A stretch of DNA of 64,000 bases from Rotaria socialis (Eukaryota > Rotifera > Eurotatoria > Philodinida > Philodinidae): positions 196,154-260,153 of the forward strand of contig CAJNYU010000034.1 of the NCBI GenBank assembly GCA_905331475.1. The letters run 5' to 3'. The translations under genes were made by a program, and so were the position numbers. Positions 1-10,836 of the stretch are shown piece after piece (position 1 is the first letter of the stretch; each line of letters opens with the position of its first letter). The notes below the pieces were generated by a model that searched no databases, was not told the origin of the DNA, and was given only the letters and a program-made list of their open reading frames with translations.

Positions 1-1673
1 CAAATAATGTTGTATTCAGCTACATTCCCTTTAACTGTCGATGATTTTATTAAGAAGCATATGAGAAATCCATATGAAATCAATCTTATGGAAGAACTCA
101 CTTTAAAAGGTATTGAATCAGTTTGTTTCGCTAAATTGTCAATTTTAATGTAAGATTCCAGGAAAAAGCGAAGATTTAATATTCATATTTTCCTGATGAA
201 AAGTCATGGAACATATATGTTGTAGGACAGATTAAAATCCAGTTCAGATCAAAACTATTTTAATCTGAACTGGATTTTAATCTGTCCTGCGGCATATATA
301 TAGATATATATGTTGTTACAGGGGAGATTGAAATGCAGGGCTATTTAAAATAGCCCTTAGGGGAAATTGAAATTTTAATCTCCCCTAGGGCAAATTAAAA
401 TTTTGTTTTTTCCGGGTTCAATTTATGAGAAAAAGTAAAGATTTTGACTTCAAAACGTACTACATTCGCACCCACATTAACACTGGCATCTAATTGTCAA
501 GTTCCATCACATCAGTCTTTTCCAAATACCTGAATTCGCGCAAAAGACACTTACCTTATTTGTGGGTATGGGTGTAGGTGCGTGTATGGGTGCTAGTATT
601 AGTGTGGGTATGAATGTTGTACGTTTTGAAATCAAAATCTTTACTTTTTCTCATAAATTGAACCCAGAAAAAACAAAATTTTAATTTACCCTAGGGGAGA
701 TTAAAATTTCAATTTTCCCTAAGGGCTATTTTAAATAGCCCTGCATTTCAATCTCCCCTGTAACATATATATATATATATACAGAGAAAGAGAAAGTTAT
801 GATAAGCATCATCATTTATGCAAAAGTATAAATACTGAATGATAATTGATTTTAAGTATCTCTTTGTTAAAAATAGATTTCTAAACTTGAATGATACATA
901 TTTTTTCGCATAATCTTCATTTGATTTCATTATCGATACGAATCATTAAATACATTTTCTTTTTCTTTTCAAGGTATTACTCAGTACTATGCATTTGTGC
1001 AAGAACGTCAAAAGGTCCATTGTTTAAATACATTATTTTCTAAAGTAAGATAATATTTATTTTTATTTCTATTATTGTAATTTATTTGTTTTTTTCTTAT
1101 ATTAACTTTAGTTACAAATCAATCAATCAATTATATTTTGTAATTCAACACAACGTGTTGAACTTTTAGCTAAAAAAATCACTGATCTTGGATATTCATG
1201 TTATTATATACATTCAAAAATGCGACAAGATCACCGTAATCGTGTCTTTCATGATTTTCGTACTGGTCTTTGTCGTAATCTTGTTTGTTCGGATTTATTT
1301 ACTCGTGGTATTGATATTCAAGCTGTCAATGTTGTAATTAATTTTGACTTTCCTAAATTAAGTGAAACTTATTTGTAAGTTAGATGAAGAGAGAAAAAAA
1401 ACTTCAAGTTCTTTCGAATTTTGTTTTTTAAATAGACATCGTATTGGTCGTTCAGGTCGTTTTGGTCACTATGGTATTGCAATAAGTTTAATAACATATG
1501 AAGATCGTTTTTCATTGCATAAAATTGAACAAGAATTAGGCACAGAAATTCAACCAATACCAAAACAAATTGATCCATCACTTTATGTTGCGGAATATCA
1601 AACTGGTGATGAAAATGTAGGTGAAAAGCAACAGGAAAATAGCGCTGGTGCTTCAACTAATAAGAACTCATAA
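1..1673 (+). CDS. DDX6: DDX6/Me31B/Dhh1-type ATP-dependent RNA helicase, 5' partial
   Basis: This is the C-terminal half of a DEAD-box helicase of the DDX6 family, which acts in translational repression and mRNA decapping in P-bodies. The window begins inside the gene. Four exons are visible: 1-109, 974-1044, 1112-1374 and 1436-1673, all with GT-AG borders and consistent phase. Visible motifs are SAT (motif III) at the very start, [17 protein letters not shown] (motif V) and [10 protein letters not shown] (motif VI). The run from motif V through [12 protein letters not shown] is what I know as diagnostic for DDX6 orthologues. The C-terminal tail is short and ends in a polar stretch rich in Gln, Asn and Ser. 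The first visible intron (864 bp) is long because it holds the hairpin at 224-288 and the foldback element at 319-760. The N-terminal DEAD and Walker motifs lie outside the window. Confidence 0.95.
224..288. repeat. Perfect 26-bp inverted repeat (hairpin) in DDX6 intron
   Basis: Arms 224-249 and 263-288 are exact reverse complements (26 of 26) around a 13-nt loop. The outer end, AGGACAGATTAAAATCCAG, resembles the terminus of the element 30 bp downstream (AGGGGAGATTGAAATGCAG). It may be a shrunken or older relative of that MITE. No clear target duplication was found. Confidence 0.8.
319..760. mobile_element. Foldback MITE with TA flanks (Tc1/mariner-like), 442 bp
   Basis: The element starts CAGGGGAGATTGAAATGCAG and ends with the reverse complement of that string. 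Each side is flanked by TA (317-318 and 761-762). The two arms (about 319-495 and 585-760) match at roughly 90% or better by eye, leaving a short unique core. There is no coding potential. TA flanks and CAG termini fit a non-autonomous Tc1/mariner/pogo-type MITE. Inner short palindromes such as GGGCTATTTAAAATAGCCC add further secondary structure. It sits wholly within a DDX6 intron. Confidence 0.85.
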
Positions 1674-2479
1674 ATTAAAAAAAGATAAAGAACAACAAAG
1701 AACACAGTCGATGTTGTACAGTTTTTTTTCTTTTCTTTCCTTTCTGAATTTTTTTCTTTTGCCTCCGGTGCACCAATTGCATCTGTCATCGCCATTATAA
1801 ACAACTATAAGAATCTTTTGGCTAAAACTTCTTCTTTTTGGTCTTCTCTTTAACTTCAAATCTTTTATTTCGTTGGTATTTTCTCCGTTGTCTTGTGTCT
1901 TGTTTATTTGTTCTTGATGTAAGATTTTTCTTTCCGCTTTTCTTTTTTCTGTTTTCTTTTTCGTTTTTTTACTCTCACAGCTGATATTCGACATGCGCTT
2001 AGATTTGTGAGATGATCATAATTTCTTTTCATTCATAAAAAGCAAAACAAATGATTGTGTTGTAACTTTCGCTTTCTTTTCTTGTCTTCTTTATCCTTTC
2101 GTTCTCTTTTTTTCCTATCCGTTTCTCTACACTATTTTTCATCACGATCTCATCTTTATTAGCCGAAAGAAAAAATAGTTTTGTGTTATATTTAATCTTT
2201 CGGGAAAATATCATTTTGTTCCGTTTTGCATTACCTTTCATTTTTTCCTTCTTCTATGTCCTCTATGTTTGTGTTCTAAGTCTTGATTGTCTTTTGTGTT
2301 CTATGTATTTTTTTCTCTGCACGCCAAACGAATATGTGTGTTACGTACCGGATGAGACAAAATTATGTATTTAAATACGTTTGTTTTTGTTTCCGCTATT
2401 GCATATGAAATATTTAACAAAAAGATTTTTTCAACGCGTGCACGCGTTTTAAAACTCTATTATCTATAAGACACACATC

Positions 2480-2513
<34 letters not shown>

Positions 2514-2794
2514 GTTATCTCATTCTCTCGGTTTTTGATACTTTAATGCGCATGTTTATGAATATTGTACGGTTTTTTGATGTTTGATATGAGAGAAGAG
2601 TGTTTTGTCAACTGTATCAGAAAATTTTTAAGCTTTGTCATCAAAAACAAAAGAAACAACATGAAAAAAAAATGAAAATAGAAATAGAAACAACAATAAA
2701 TATATGAACATCCATCATGAAGATGATAACATCATAAATCAATCTTTTCTTTATTTTACTTGATGATTGTTTTTTATTCTTTACCTTTTAGAAC
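1674..2794. other. Intergenic: DDX6 3' flank and MRG15 leader, with (TA)n tract
   Basis: No gene is supported here. The stretch holds pyrimidine-rich DDX6 3' flanking DNA and a (TA)n microsatellite at about 2483-2509. A splice acceptor (TTTTAG ending at 2791) lies 3 nt before the MRG15 start codon, so the MRG15 leader is spliced, in cis or in trans. Confidence 0.6.
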
Positions 2795-5700
2795 ATGACT
2801 GCTAAACCATTGTTTAATATTAGTATGTAATTAATTGTATTCATTTTGTGTCATATTAACAATTATTCTTAGATGAACCGGTATTTGCCTTGCACCAAGG
2901 AAAAACATACAAAGCTAAGGTTCGTATTCATCGTTTTCTTATTTGAAAAAGATCATAACTATTGTGGTTGATATCTCTTTATATCTAATAAAAGGTTTCA
3001 TTTTAATAAAATTCTTCATCTTATTTCCCTTTTACCGGCAGAATGATAGTAACTAATTTCTAGCTCCGCGATGATTATGTTGATATTTCTTTTTCACTTT
3101 TGTTTAATGAAAAAAAAAATAGAAATACGATGATTATACTTTTCATGATAAACAATTATATGGGACTTATGGAAAGTTATGCAACCAGAAAAATTTACAA
3201 TTTCTTTCACATATTTCTATCTAAAGATCTAATATATTTTTGTTGTTGCACTAATAAAGAAATATCTATTGGTTACATTGAGAGGAGAAATCTAATCAAG
3301 TATAGTATTGCAAGTAGGGGTGGACCATTTTTTTTAACGGAACTTAATTAATGACATTAATTAATGACTTCCATTAGCCATTAATCTTAATGCTTAATGT
3401 TTTCTAAGAAAAACTTAATTCATTAATATTAATGATTAATGAAAAACATTAACATTAATTTTAAAATTAATGTTTTCATTAATCATTAATATTAATGTCA
3501 ATGTTCTTAAATGATATTAACGGTTAACGGAAACATTCACCATTAGTATGAATAGTAATGTTTTCGTTAATATTAGGGATTATACTTTCATTAATCATTA
3601 ATATTAATGTTAATGTTTTCATTAAAATCAATGACTTAATATTAATGGTTAATGTTTTCATGAAAGCATTATAACTTTCCATATTAAGTAATTAACACTT
3701 TCGGAGAAAACATTAGCTATTAAGATCAGTTAATTGATTAATAATTGTAGATAATGTTTCCTTAGAAAAGCCTAATTCAGTAATATGGAAAAATTAATGT
3801 TTTCATGAAAACATTAACATTAATATTAATGATTAATGAAAATATAATCCCTAATATTAACGAAAACATTACTATTCATACTAATGGTGAATGTTTCCGT
3901 TAACCGTTAATATCATTTGAGAACATTGACATTAATATTAATGATTAATGAAAACATTAATTTTAAAATTAATGTTAATGTTTTTCATTAATCATTAATA
4001 TTAATGAATTAAGTTTTTCTTAGAAAACATTAAGCATTAATATTAATGGTTAATGAGAAACATTAACATTAATATAAAATTAATGTTAATGACCCACCCC
4101 TAATTGCAAGTACTAACAATTAACTTAAAATAAAGACCTATAATAACCTTTCACGAGCTATGAAATAATAGCAGATGCTGTTTCTTAGTTAATAATACAT
4201 GACATCTAATATTTGCTATTGACTCTTCTGAATTAGTATAGTCTGAGCTTATATTTACACAATACATCCGTGTCTTTTTATTCAACACATCCTAATAGTT
4301 TCATTCATCAACAACAACAGTAATTTCTTGACTACATTGTAATATGAATATTTTTCGTATTGATATACGTGAAAAAAATTCCTTTCTATGTGTGTATTCA
4401 AACTATGACAGAAACACCCGAAAAACATTGTTTAGTAAAAATAATTTTCTTGTCATATTATATCAAACATCTGTTTGTAAAAGAATAATTGTTTTAAAAA
4501 AAAACTAAAACAATTATGTTCATCAAAGTTTCGGTGAACGTATTAGAAATAGGTCATCGGATGCTTCAAAGAAACGTCTCTTATATATGCATTCATAATA
4601 TAAACAATGCTTCATATTTCTTTAATACATCATTGTTCTTGAATTTATATCGAAAGTATCTGTTTTCGATGAAACTTATGTACATATATTTCTTAACGGA
4701 TAATAATCAGCCTCTTTTTAAGCGTAAACGTTCTTGTTAGATGGTCTATTCACGCAACAGTTACTTCTAACGAATTGTATATTTTTCTTCAAAGATCAGA
4801 TGTTATCGTTCAGAAAAATTAAAAGAGTTCAAAGATGATGTTAGATCTGACGTACGCGTAATGTTAATAATGATTAATACTATTGCTCGACTCTAAGATC
4901 TTATTAATGATGATTTCTCCATCTCAAAGTATAACAATTTAATTTGAATATCGATACAATATTGAAAACGCTTAAATTGATGTACTACTATAAATGTAGA
5001 GACTAATAATCTGTTACGATATATTTTTAAATATCTTATTGTATTTCATGTTGGAAAAATAAACAGTAATGAAACATATCTTTCAAGGTTTATAGGTGCA
5101 GTAGTAAAACTATCTTTAAAATCAGTTAAAATAAGTTTGAGATTATTTTCTAAATGGCACTAAATAATAAGAACGATAATGAAATTCTTTTATATTTAAA
5201 GGTTCTTGAATCAAAAATTGATGAAGAAACAAACGAATGGCAATATTTTATTCACTATGATGGTTGGAACAAGAAGTGAGTTTTCTCGGCAATTTTACTT
5301 GTCAATAAAAATTTCTTTCTTATAGGTGGGATACATGGGCTAAAACTGATGTACTGCAAAAACGAACAGAGAAAACAGAAGAATTATTCAATAAAATGAA
5401 TGTTGCAGTGTAAAAACAAAATATTTTAGTGCCCTAATATATATCTATGATATTTTGATATTAAAATAGAAAAAAGAATGACTCAAAAAAGTCCGGTATC
5501 AATAAAACAGTTAGCAAACGTTCAACGATATCACAATGTGAGACAAGCTCACAAGCACAATTAAATGTAGCTGATGATAGTCAAGATTCATCATCAACAA
5601 CAGCTACTTCAAGTAAATTATAGATATAATTTCTTTGAAAATTTATTGCATTTTCTTTTTAGAAGAGAATAGTAAACGAGTAAGAAAACGACAACGTACA

Positions 5701-6849
5701 GATTCAGTAGAAAAATTGAAAACATTTGAAAATAAAGTTGTCATTGAAATAAAACTATCTGATGAAATAAAAGCGTGTCTCTCGCGTGACTGGCATCTAA
5801 TAAATAATGAACATAAAGTAAAAGTTCTTATGAATTAATCTAAGAAAAGAAAAAACGAGATGACCTTTATTAATTCTAGCTTTTGATTCTTCCTTGTCAA
5901 CCAACTGTGGAGGAAATTGTCAATCTCTATCGTCAATCAAAATTAAATAAACAAAAATCAATGGAAGCGTAAGTAGTTTAGTTTCAAGAAATTCAATAAA
6001 GGTTATTTGGCAAACATAATTTTGTTCATAAGAATAAAAATTTCGATAGAGGCTTTGTTTCAAATAATTAACTTGAAAAACAAAACTAGCATATAACAAC
6101 GAGGAATCACTTTATCTATATGTGCATTAGTTGACTGCTCAAGTATAGTTTTTCATTCCGAAAAATTATCTCTAACGTAAAACTTTAGATTAAGAAGTTC
6201 AGAAACAGCTCATAAAATCATTATTTTTTTAAATATCTAGCATAACAGAAGTATAGGAAATTATATTTCTATTCTATGATCAATGATTACGTCAGATTGA
6301 TTCAGTTTTCTTGTTTTACTTTAGTGAGCAAACTCATCATTTTACTGAAAGTATTGTAACTTATTTTGACACGGCTTTATCAACCATGCTTTTATATGCT
6401 GTCGAACGGGCACAATATAAAGAGGTTAAAAATTGTTTTTGTTTTATGTTTTGTAACTAAATCGAATTATCTATTATTCTTTTAGATTCAAGAAAGTCAT
6501 GGTATCGGTGATAAAATGCAGTCATCGAATGTTTATGGTATTCTACATTTATTGCGCTTAATGAGTTCGTATTTGATTATTAAAATTATTCAATATAATA
6601 TGAGTATTTATTCTAGGCCAATTAGGATCAATATTAGCTTATTCATCATTGGAACAAGCTGAAGTTGATTTTTTACTTGTTCATATTGATGATTTTAATC
6701 GGTAATATCAAATAATTTTCGTTTTTTTTTCATGATAGAATCATTTTTTTGTTTTTGTTTCTAGATTTTTGGAAAAAAATATAAAAACGTGGCTTAATGA
6801 TGACCATTATCAAAATGCCACTGATGGCACCAACCCAATAATTCAATGA
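2795..6849 (+). CDS. MORF4L1: MRG15/MORF4L1 chromodomain protein
   Basis: Predicted 322-residue orthologue of MRG15 (Eaf3/MSL3 family), which reads methylated H3K36 and scaffolds NuA4/Tip60 acetyltransferase and Sin3 deacetylase complexes in the nucleus. Eleven exons: 2795-2822, 2873-2919, 5202-5275, 5326-5409, 5470-5612, 5663-5817, 5880-5968, 6325-6424, 6486-6564, 6617-6701 and 6765-6849. An N-terminal chromodomain (about residues 8-75) contains YFIHYDGWNKKWDTW with its aromatic-cage residues. A Lys/Ser-rich linker follows. The C-terminal MRG domain (about 155-320) includes LPCQPTVEEIVNLY and LLRLMSQLGSILAYSSL. Length is close to human MORF4L1 isoforms. Intron 2 (2.28 kb) is far larger than its neighbours because it contains the 788-bp foldback element at 3315-4102. 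Two donors are GTTCGT rather than the usual GTAAGT type. Identity is secure from domain order. Confidence 0.95.
3315..4102. mobile_element. hAT-like foldback MITE with 8-bp target duplication, 788 bp
   Basis: The element begins TAGGGGTGG and ends CCACCCCTA. It is bounded by the exact 8-bp direct repeat ATTGCAAG at 3307-3314 and 4103-4110. An 8-bp duplication with (T/C)A(G/A)GG termini is the signature of hAT transposons. The interior is two inverted arms of about 300 bp each, nearly identical from about 3393 to 3630 against 3810 to 4030, built of repeated ATTAATATTAATG words. No transposase coding was seen, so it is a non-autonomous foldback/MITE. It lies in intron 2 of MRG15. Confidence 0.9.
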
Positions 6850-9160
6850 ACTTTACTGAATCAAAACATACAATTATATATGAAATTATATAATACATAT
6901 ATATATATATATATATATAGACTAAAATTCCGTTTCTATTGATTGCTCTCTTGTGTCTGCATATTGTGTACAGTTGTTATGTTCATCCGAAAAATCGGAA
7001 AGAGCATAAGACTTAAATTTATCTGCGTTTGTGTGTTATTGTATATATCAAAGGTATGTGTATTTGTACGAAAAAGATTTAAGTTGTGTAATCAACCATA
7101 ATACATTACATATTAGTATTTTTCTTCTTGTGATTCTGTTTCGTTCTTCTTTTTACTGGCACCAAGTTCAAATGGAGGTCATCATTGCAATGCACATGGA
7201 ATTATCCATTTTCCTTTTTTTTTTCTTCTTGTTCGTCTTTGGGTTCACACTCTACGCTGGATGAATGGGTAAGAAGAAAGAGAAAAAGCAAGAAAAAAGG
7301 TCCAATGTAGTAGCATTAATTCTATTGATGAGCATCATTACCATTAGTATAAAGAAGAATAGAAAAGTCTAATGGTTGGATAAAAATCTTGAAGCATTAC
7401 TATTACAGAACTCTCTTAATAGAATGCCACTCTTTCGTCACTTTTTATTTGATTATCAGTTAACTTTTTTTTTTCGTTTTGTTGATTTCTCAACAAGATG
7501 AAAGACTACGAGCAATATTTTGAAGTGATATTATTCGCCTAAACAAGCATCGACTGACGTAAGTTGTGTGTGTTTACTGAACAATAAAATAATAAGTATG
7601 ACACAGCAAGATACTCCATCAATGTATACGCTTATCAAACAGACTTCTTAGCCTGTGGTGATGGATTGATAGATGCTTGCTTCATATACTAGCATGAAGA
7701 CAATACATAATAATTGACATACACCACATATGCCACTCAATTTCCCCAGGAAAGAAAAGGAATCATTTGGTTTCTTTTTTCTTCGTTTACCATTTCCAAT
7801 AGATATTACGATTCTTTATCGTTATGGAAGTCGAGTTCATTTGCTATTTATCAAACAAAACAAACAGTATGTAAAAGAGAAATATTTTGCCATTTTTCTA
7901 TTGATTATGAAATAATAATATAGCTAGAATTAGATAAGTACATTGAAAAATCGACTAATATTTGAGACAAATATATTGCTTACTTTTACCATTCGTTGTT
8001 TTTAATTGATAAAATCAATGTTGAATGATTGAACCGATTTCTTTCAGGATGCATCGATTTATGTATGCAAACATGTTAAACAAATAGCTATGCTTCAATT
8101 CGTCTTGAGGTTTATTCACAAATTTTATAAGCGTCTTAAAATACATATATCCAACCATGTTATATTATAATACAATTAATATTTTTAGATTAAAATAGAA
8201 GAAATGAAGACCTTAAAGTAAACATCGATAGAGAATTCTCAAAAGAACATCTTATTCGTCTGAAAGATTATAATTTTTGGGCTAGAGTCTAATGCGATTA
8301 TAATAAGATTGAGTGATATACGTTTGAGAAGTTGTTTTTTTATAAATAAATTTATTCAGATAATATAAATAATTATTTTCTTATTTTGATGACCATCCAT
8401 TTACTATTACTGTCTTTTTCCTGAATTTTCTTAACGTTACTCTTTCAATATATTTTGTACGTAGTTTAAAACGATAGTTATTACATCTCTGATTTTAACT
8501 TTCCCTTTTATATCTGTAACTAAATATAAATGAATCAATTCACACAAGAAGTTTTCTTTTTCTTCTTCATTTGTTCATCGAGCACATATGTATTTCACCT
8601 AATATTCATCGGTTTATTTATCTTACATAATCGTCATAATTGAAATCAGTAAGTAAAGAAAAAAAGTAAAATCACTATTTTAAGTAATAAAATTATTTCT
8701 TACTAAATTTTGATCTCTAAGAATTTAAATAACAGCGCACTCTATCAAAAGCATTTACTATTTCTTATTGTCCCATACGACTTTATCCTCTAGTGTGATT
8801 GGTGGACATTATAGAAGAAGTTGTACCATTGTGTCAAGCGTCACAGAGACGTTTATTAGGTTGTTTTAGTCGTCTTTTGAAATCTCTTGAATGTGTGCAC
8901 GTGGCATTTGAACGGAAATTTTTGTTGTATACTACATATACGATTGGTGCATGTGTTATATATCTGATGTATATATATATATATACCATTAATGTTGCTA
9001 TCATCTCTTTCCACTAGCCAGTCTTTTCTTTTCTTTTTTTGTATTTTCTTCTTGTTAGACTTGACGTCTAACTTTGAACGAGAAACAAAATGAAATAGAA
9101 TTTTATTCGTATCATTTATTCTTGTAGTTTTTAGATTTATTAACTTTTGAACAAAAAAAT
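6850..9160. other. Gene-free stretch between MRG15 and the LDLa gene
   Basis: Nothing coding is supported. There is an (AT)n microsatellite at about 6896-6919 just after the MRG15 stop. The rest is AT-rich DNA with chance reading frames of under 80 codons that lack domain resemblance. Splice-acceptor-like TTTTTAG near 9133 precedes the next start codon and suggests a spliced leader exon. Confidence 0.5.
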
Positions 9161-10836
9161 ATGAATCATTTTGTCCGTTTACTATTACTTTTTACGCCAT
9201 CATTAGCTGCACTTGGTTTACTTGGAATAGCATTCGCTACAAATTGGTGGACAATACCTTTAGAAAGAGTAAACGTTTAATTTTGCTTGTTTTTCTTTTG
9301 TAATTTACTGTTTGCTCATATTTAGAATATTCCTACTGAAGATTCTTTAAAACAATCATCGAACGATGAACGAATCTATTCAACATTGATTCGTATACCT
9401 CTTTCACGTGGTTTATTAACTGAATGTGTTGCATATCGAAATGTAAAAGTATTAATATCGAGTGCATACGATTTTCGACCTGAACTATCTCGCGACCAAG
9501 CTGCTAAATTAGCACATGAAAATTGTACAGTTAATCAGTTTACTTGTGAAACTGGTTTTTCTATTGTACGTCCATTGACACGTTGTATTGATCGTCGACA
9601 AAAATGTAATCGTATTGTTGATTGTGAAGATAAAAGTGATGAAATATCTTGTGCTGAAAATCCCAATGCACATAATAATGAATTTTTCAATTGTCCAACT
9701 GGTTATAGTAAATGTCAGGATGGAAAATCATGTTATCGAAAAGCTGAACAAACATGTGGTACGTAGAAAATTGACTCTTTAAATGTTTATATTTGGTATA
9801 TATATATATATTTTGTTTGATTTCTTATTGTAGACGGAGTTTTTAATTGTATGGACAAATCTGATGAGCAAAATTGTAATGATGAAAAATGTCAACAAAA
9901 TAAACATGTTTATTGTCCTCGAGAAGGCACATGTGCACGAAAAGAAAACTCGAAACGGTATCATTCGCTGACTTACTGAATTTATAACATTATGCTTCTT
10001 TTTTGTTCTGCTACATTTTCAAGATGCGATGGAATCGTTGATTGTGCTGATAATTCTGATGAAGAAAATTGTTCACAATGTACTTCAGGATCATCAGGTT
10101 TTCCATGTGATTCAAAATGTAAGTTTACTTATTAATGCAAAACTACTAACTTTGAAAAACAACTATTGCAGGCTTCCCTGTTGAATCTAAATGTGACGGT
10201 GTTGTTCACTGTTCGGATCTTAGTGATGAAATTGATTGTAAAGAATATACGACAACATCAAATTATCAAAAGAAAATCTATGACAACAATCAATATTGTA
10301 TGGAACAACGTTTCGATCCGTTTCGATTTACTCCACCAAATGATTCATTGATAGAATCATATTCAAATCCAACGAAACGTATGTCATATGTTCATTTAGA
10401 TTACTGGTTACATCTGATAGTTGTTTATGGTATTATTGGTGGATTAATATTTCTTTTATTTGCTGTCTTATCGTTGTTCTTCTTTGGCTGTTGTCGTCGT
10501 CATTGTATATGTGTACCATTTTATTTCTACGGTTTTGGGATGTTATTAGCATGGTTACTCATATCAATAGCTTTAATTTCGTTTGTATTAATATGGTTAT
10601 TTCAAAAGCAAAATATATTAGATGATGAAACAACTTTACCATTGGAAATAATGATACATGAAAGAAATCCAATGCTAAGACATGTTGAATTTTTTGGCCT
10701 AAGTTTTTGGTTAGCATGTGGAGCTGCATTAGCAACATTCATTGGTTTATTATTATCATATTGTGTTTGTTGTACACTTGGTTCGGCACGAGCCGATGAT
10801 AAAGAATATGAAATAATGCAAATGCATAATTATTAG
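9161..10836 (+). CDS. Four-pass membrane protein with LDL-receptor class A repeats in the first loop
   Basis: Predicted 474 residues from five exons: 9161-9268, 9326-9758, 9834-9957, 10024-10118 and 10172-10836. TM1 lies near residues 7-27 and is followed by NWW. A long extracellular loop holds four cysteine-rich LDLa-type repeats (about 103-145, 158-195, 199-238 and 240-277). Their acidic calcium-binding ends are visible as DCEDKSDEISC, NCMDKSDEQNC, DCADNSDEENC and HCSDLSDEIDC. TM2 (about 333-357), TM3 (369-396) and TM4 (426-452) follow, then a short tail. Spacing TM1 / large loop / TM2 / short loop / TM3 / loop / TM4 resembles the claudin/PMP22 layout with the repeats inserted in loop 1. 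LDLa modules normally bind ligands in a calcium-dependent way, so a cell-surface receptor or adhesion role is inferred. I do not recognise a named orthologue. Confidence 0.85.

Noticed and set aside
1668..1994. Lys-rich 108-codon minus-strand frame after DDX6
   Set aside because: Low-complexity product of pyrimidine-rich 3' flanking DNA. No domain and no splice structure.
3315..4102. Regular ATTAATATTAATG words that might suggest a CRISPR or tandem array
   Set aside because: Spacing is irregular and the arrangement is two inverted arms with transposon termini and an 8-bp target duplication, so a foldback MITE explains it.
8799..9017. 72-codon plus-strand frame upstream of the LDLa gene
   Set aside because: Ends in a (TA)n-derived stretch, has no domain resemblance and does not connect in phase to the LDLa gene.
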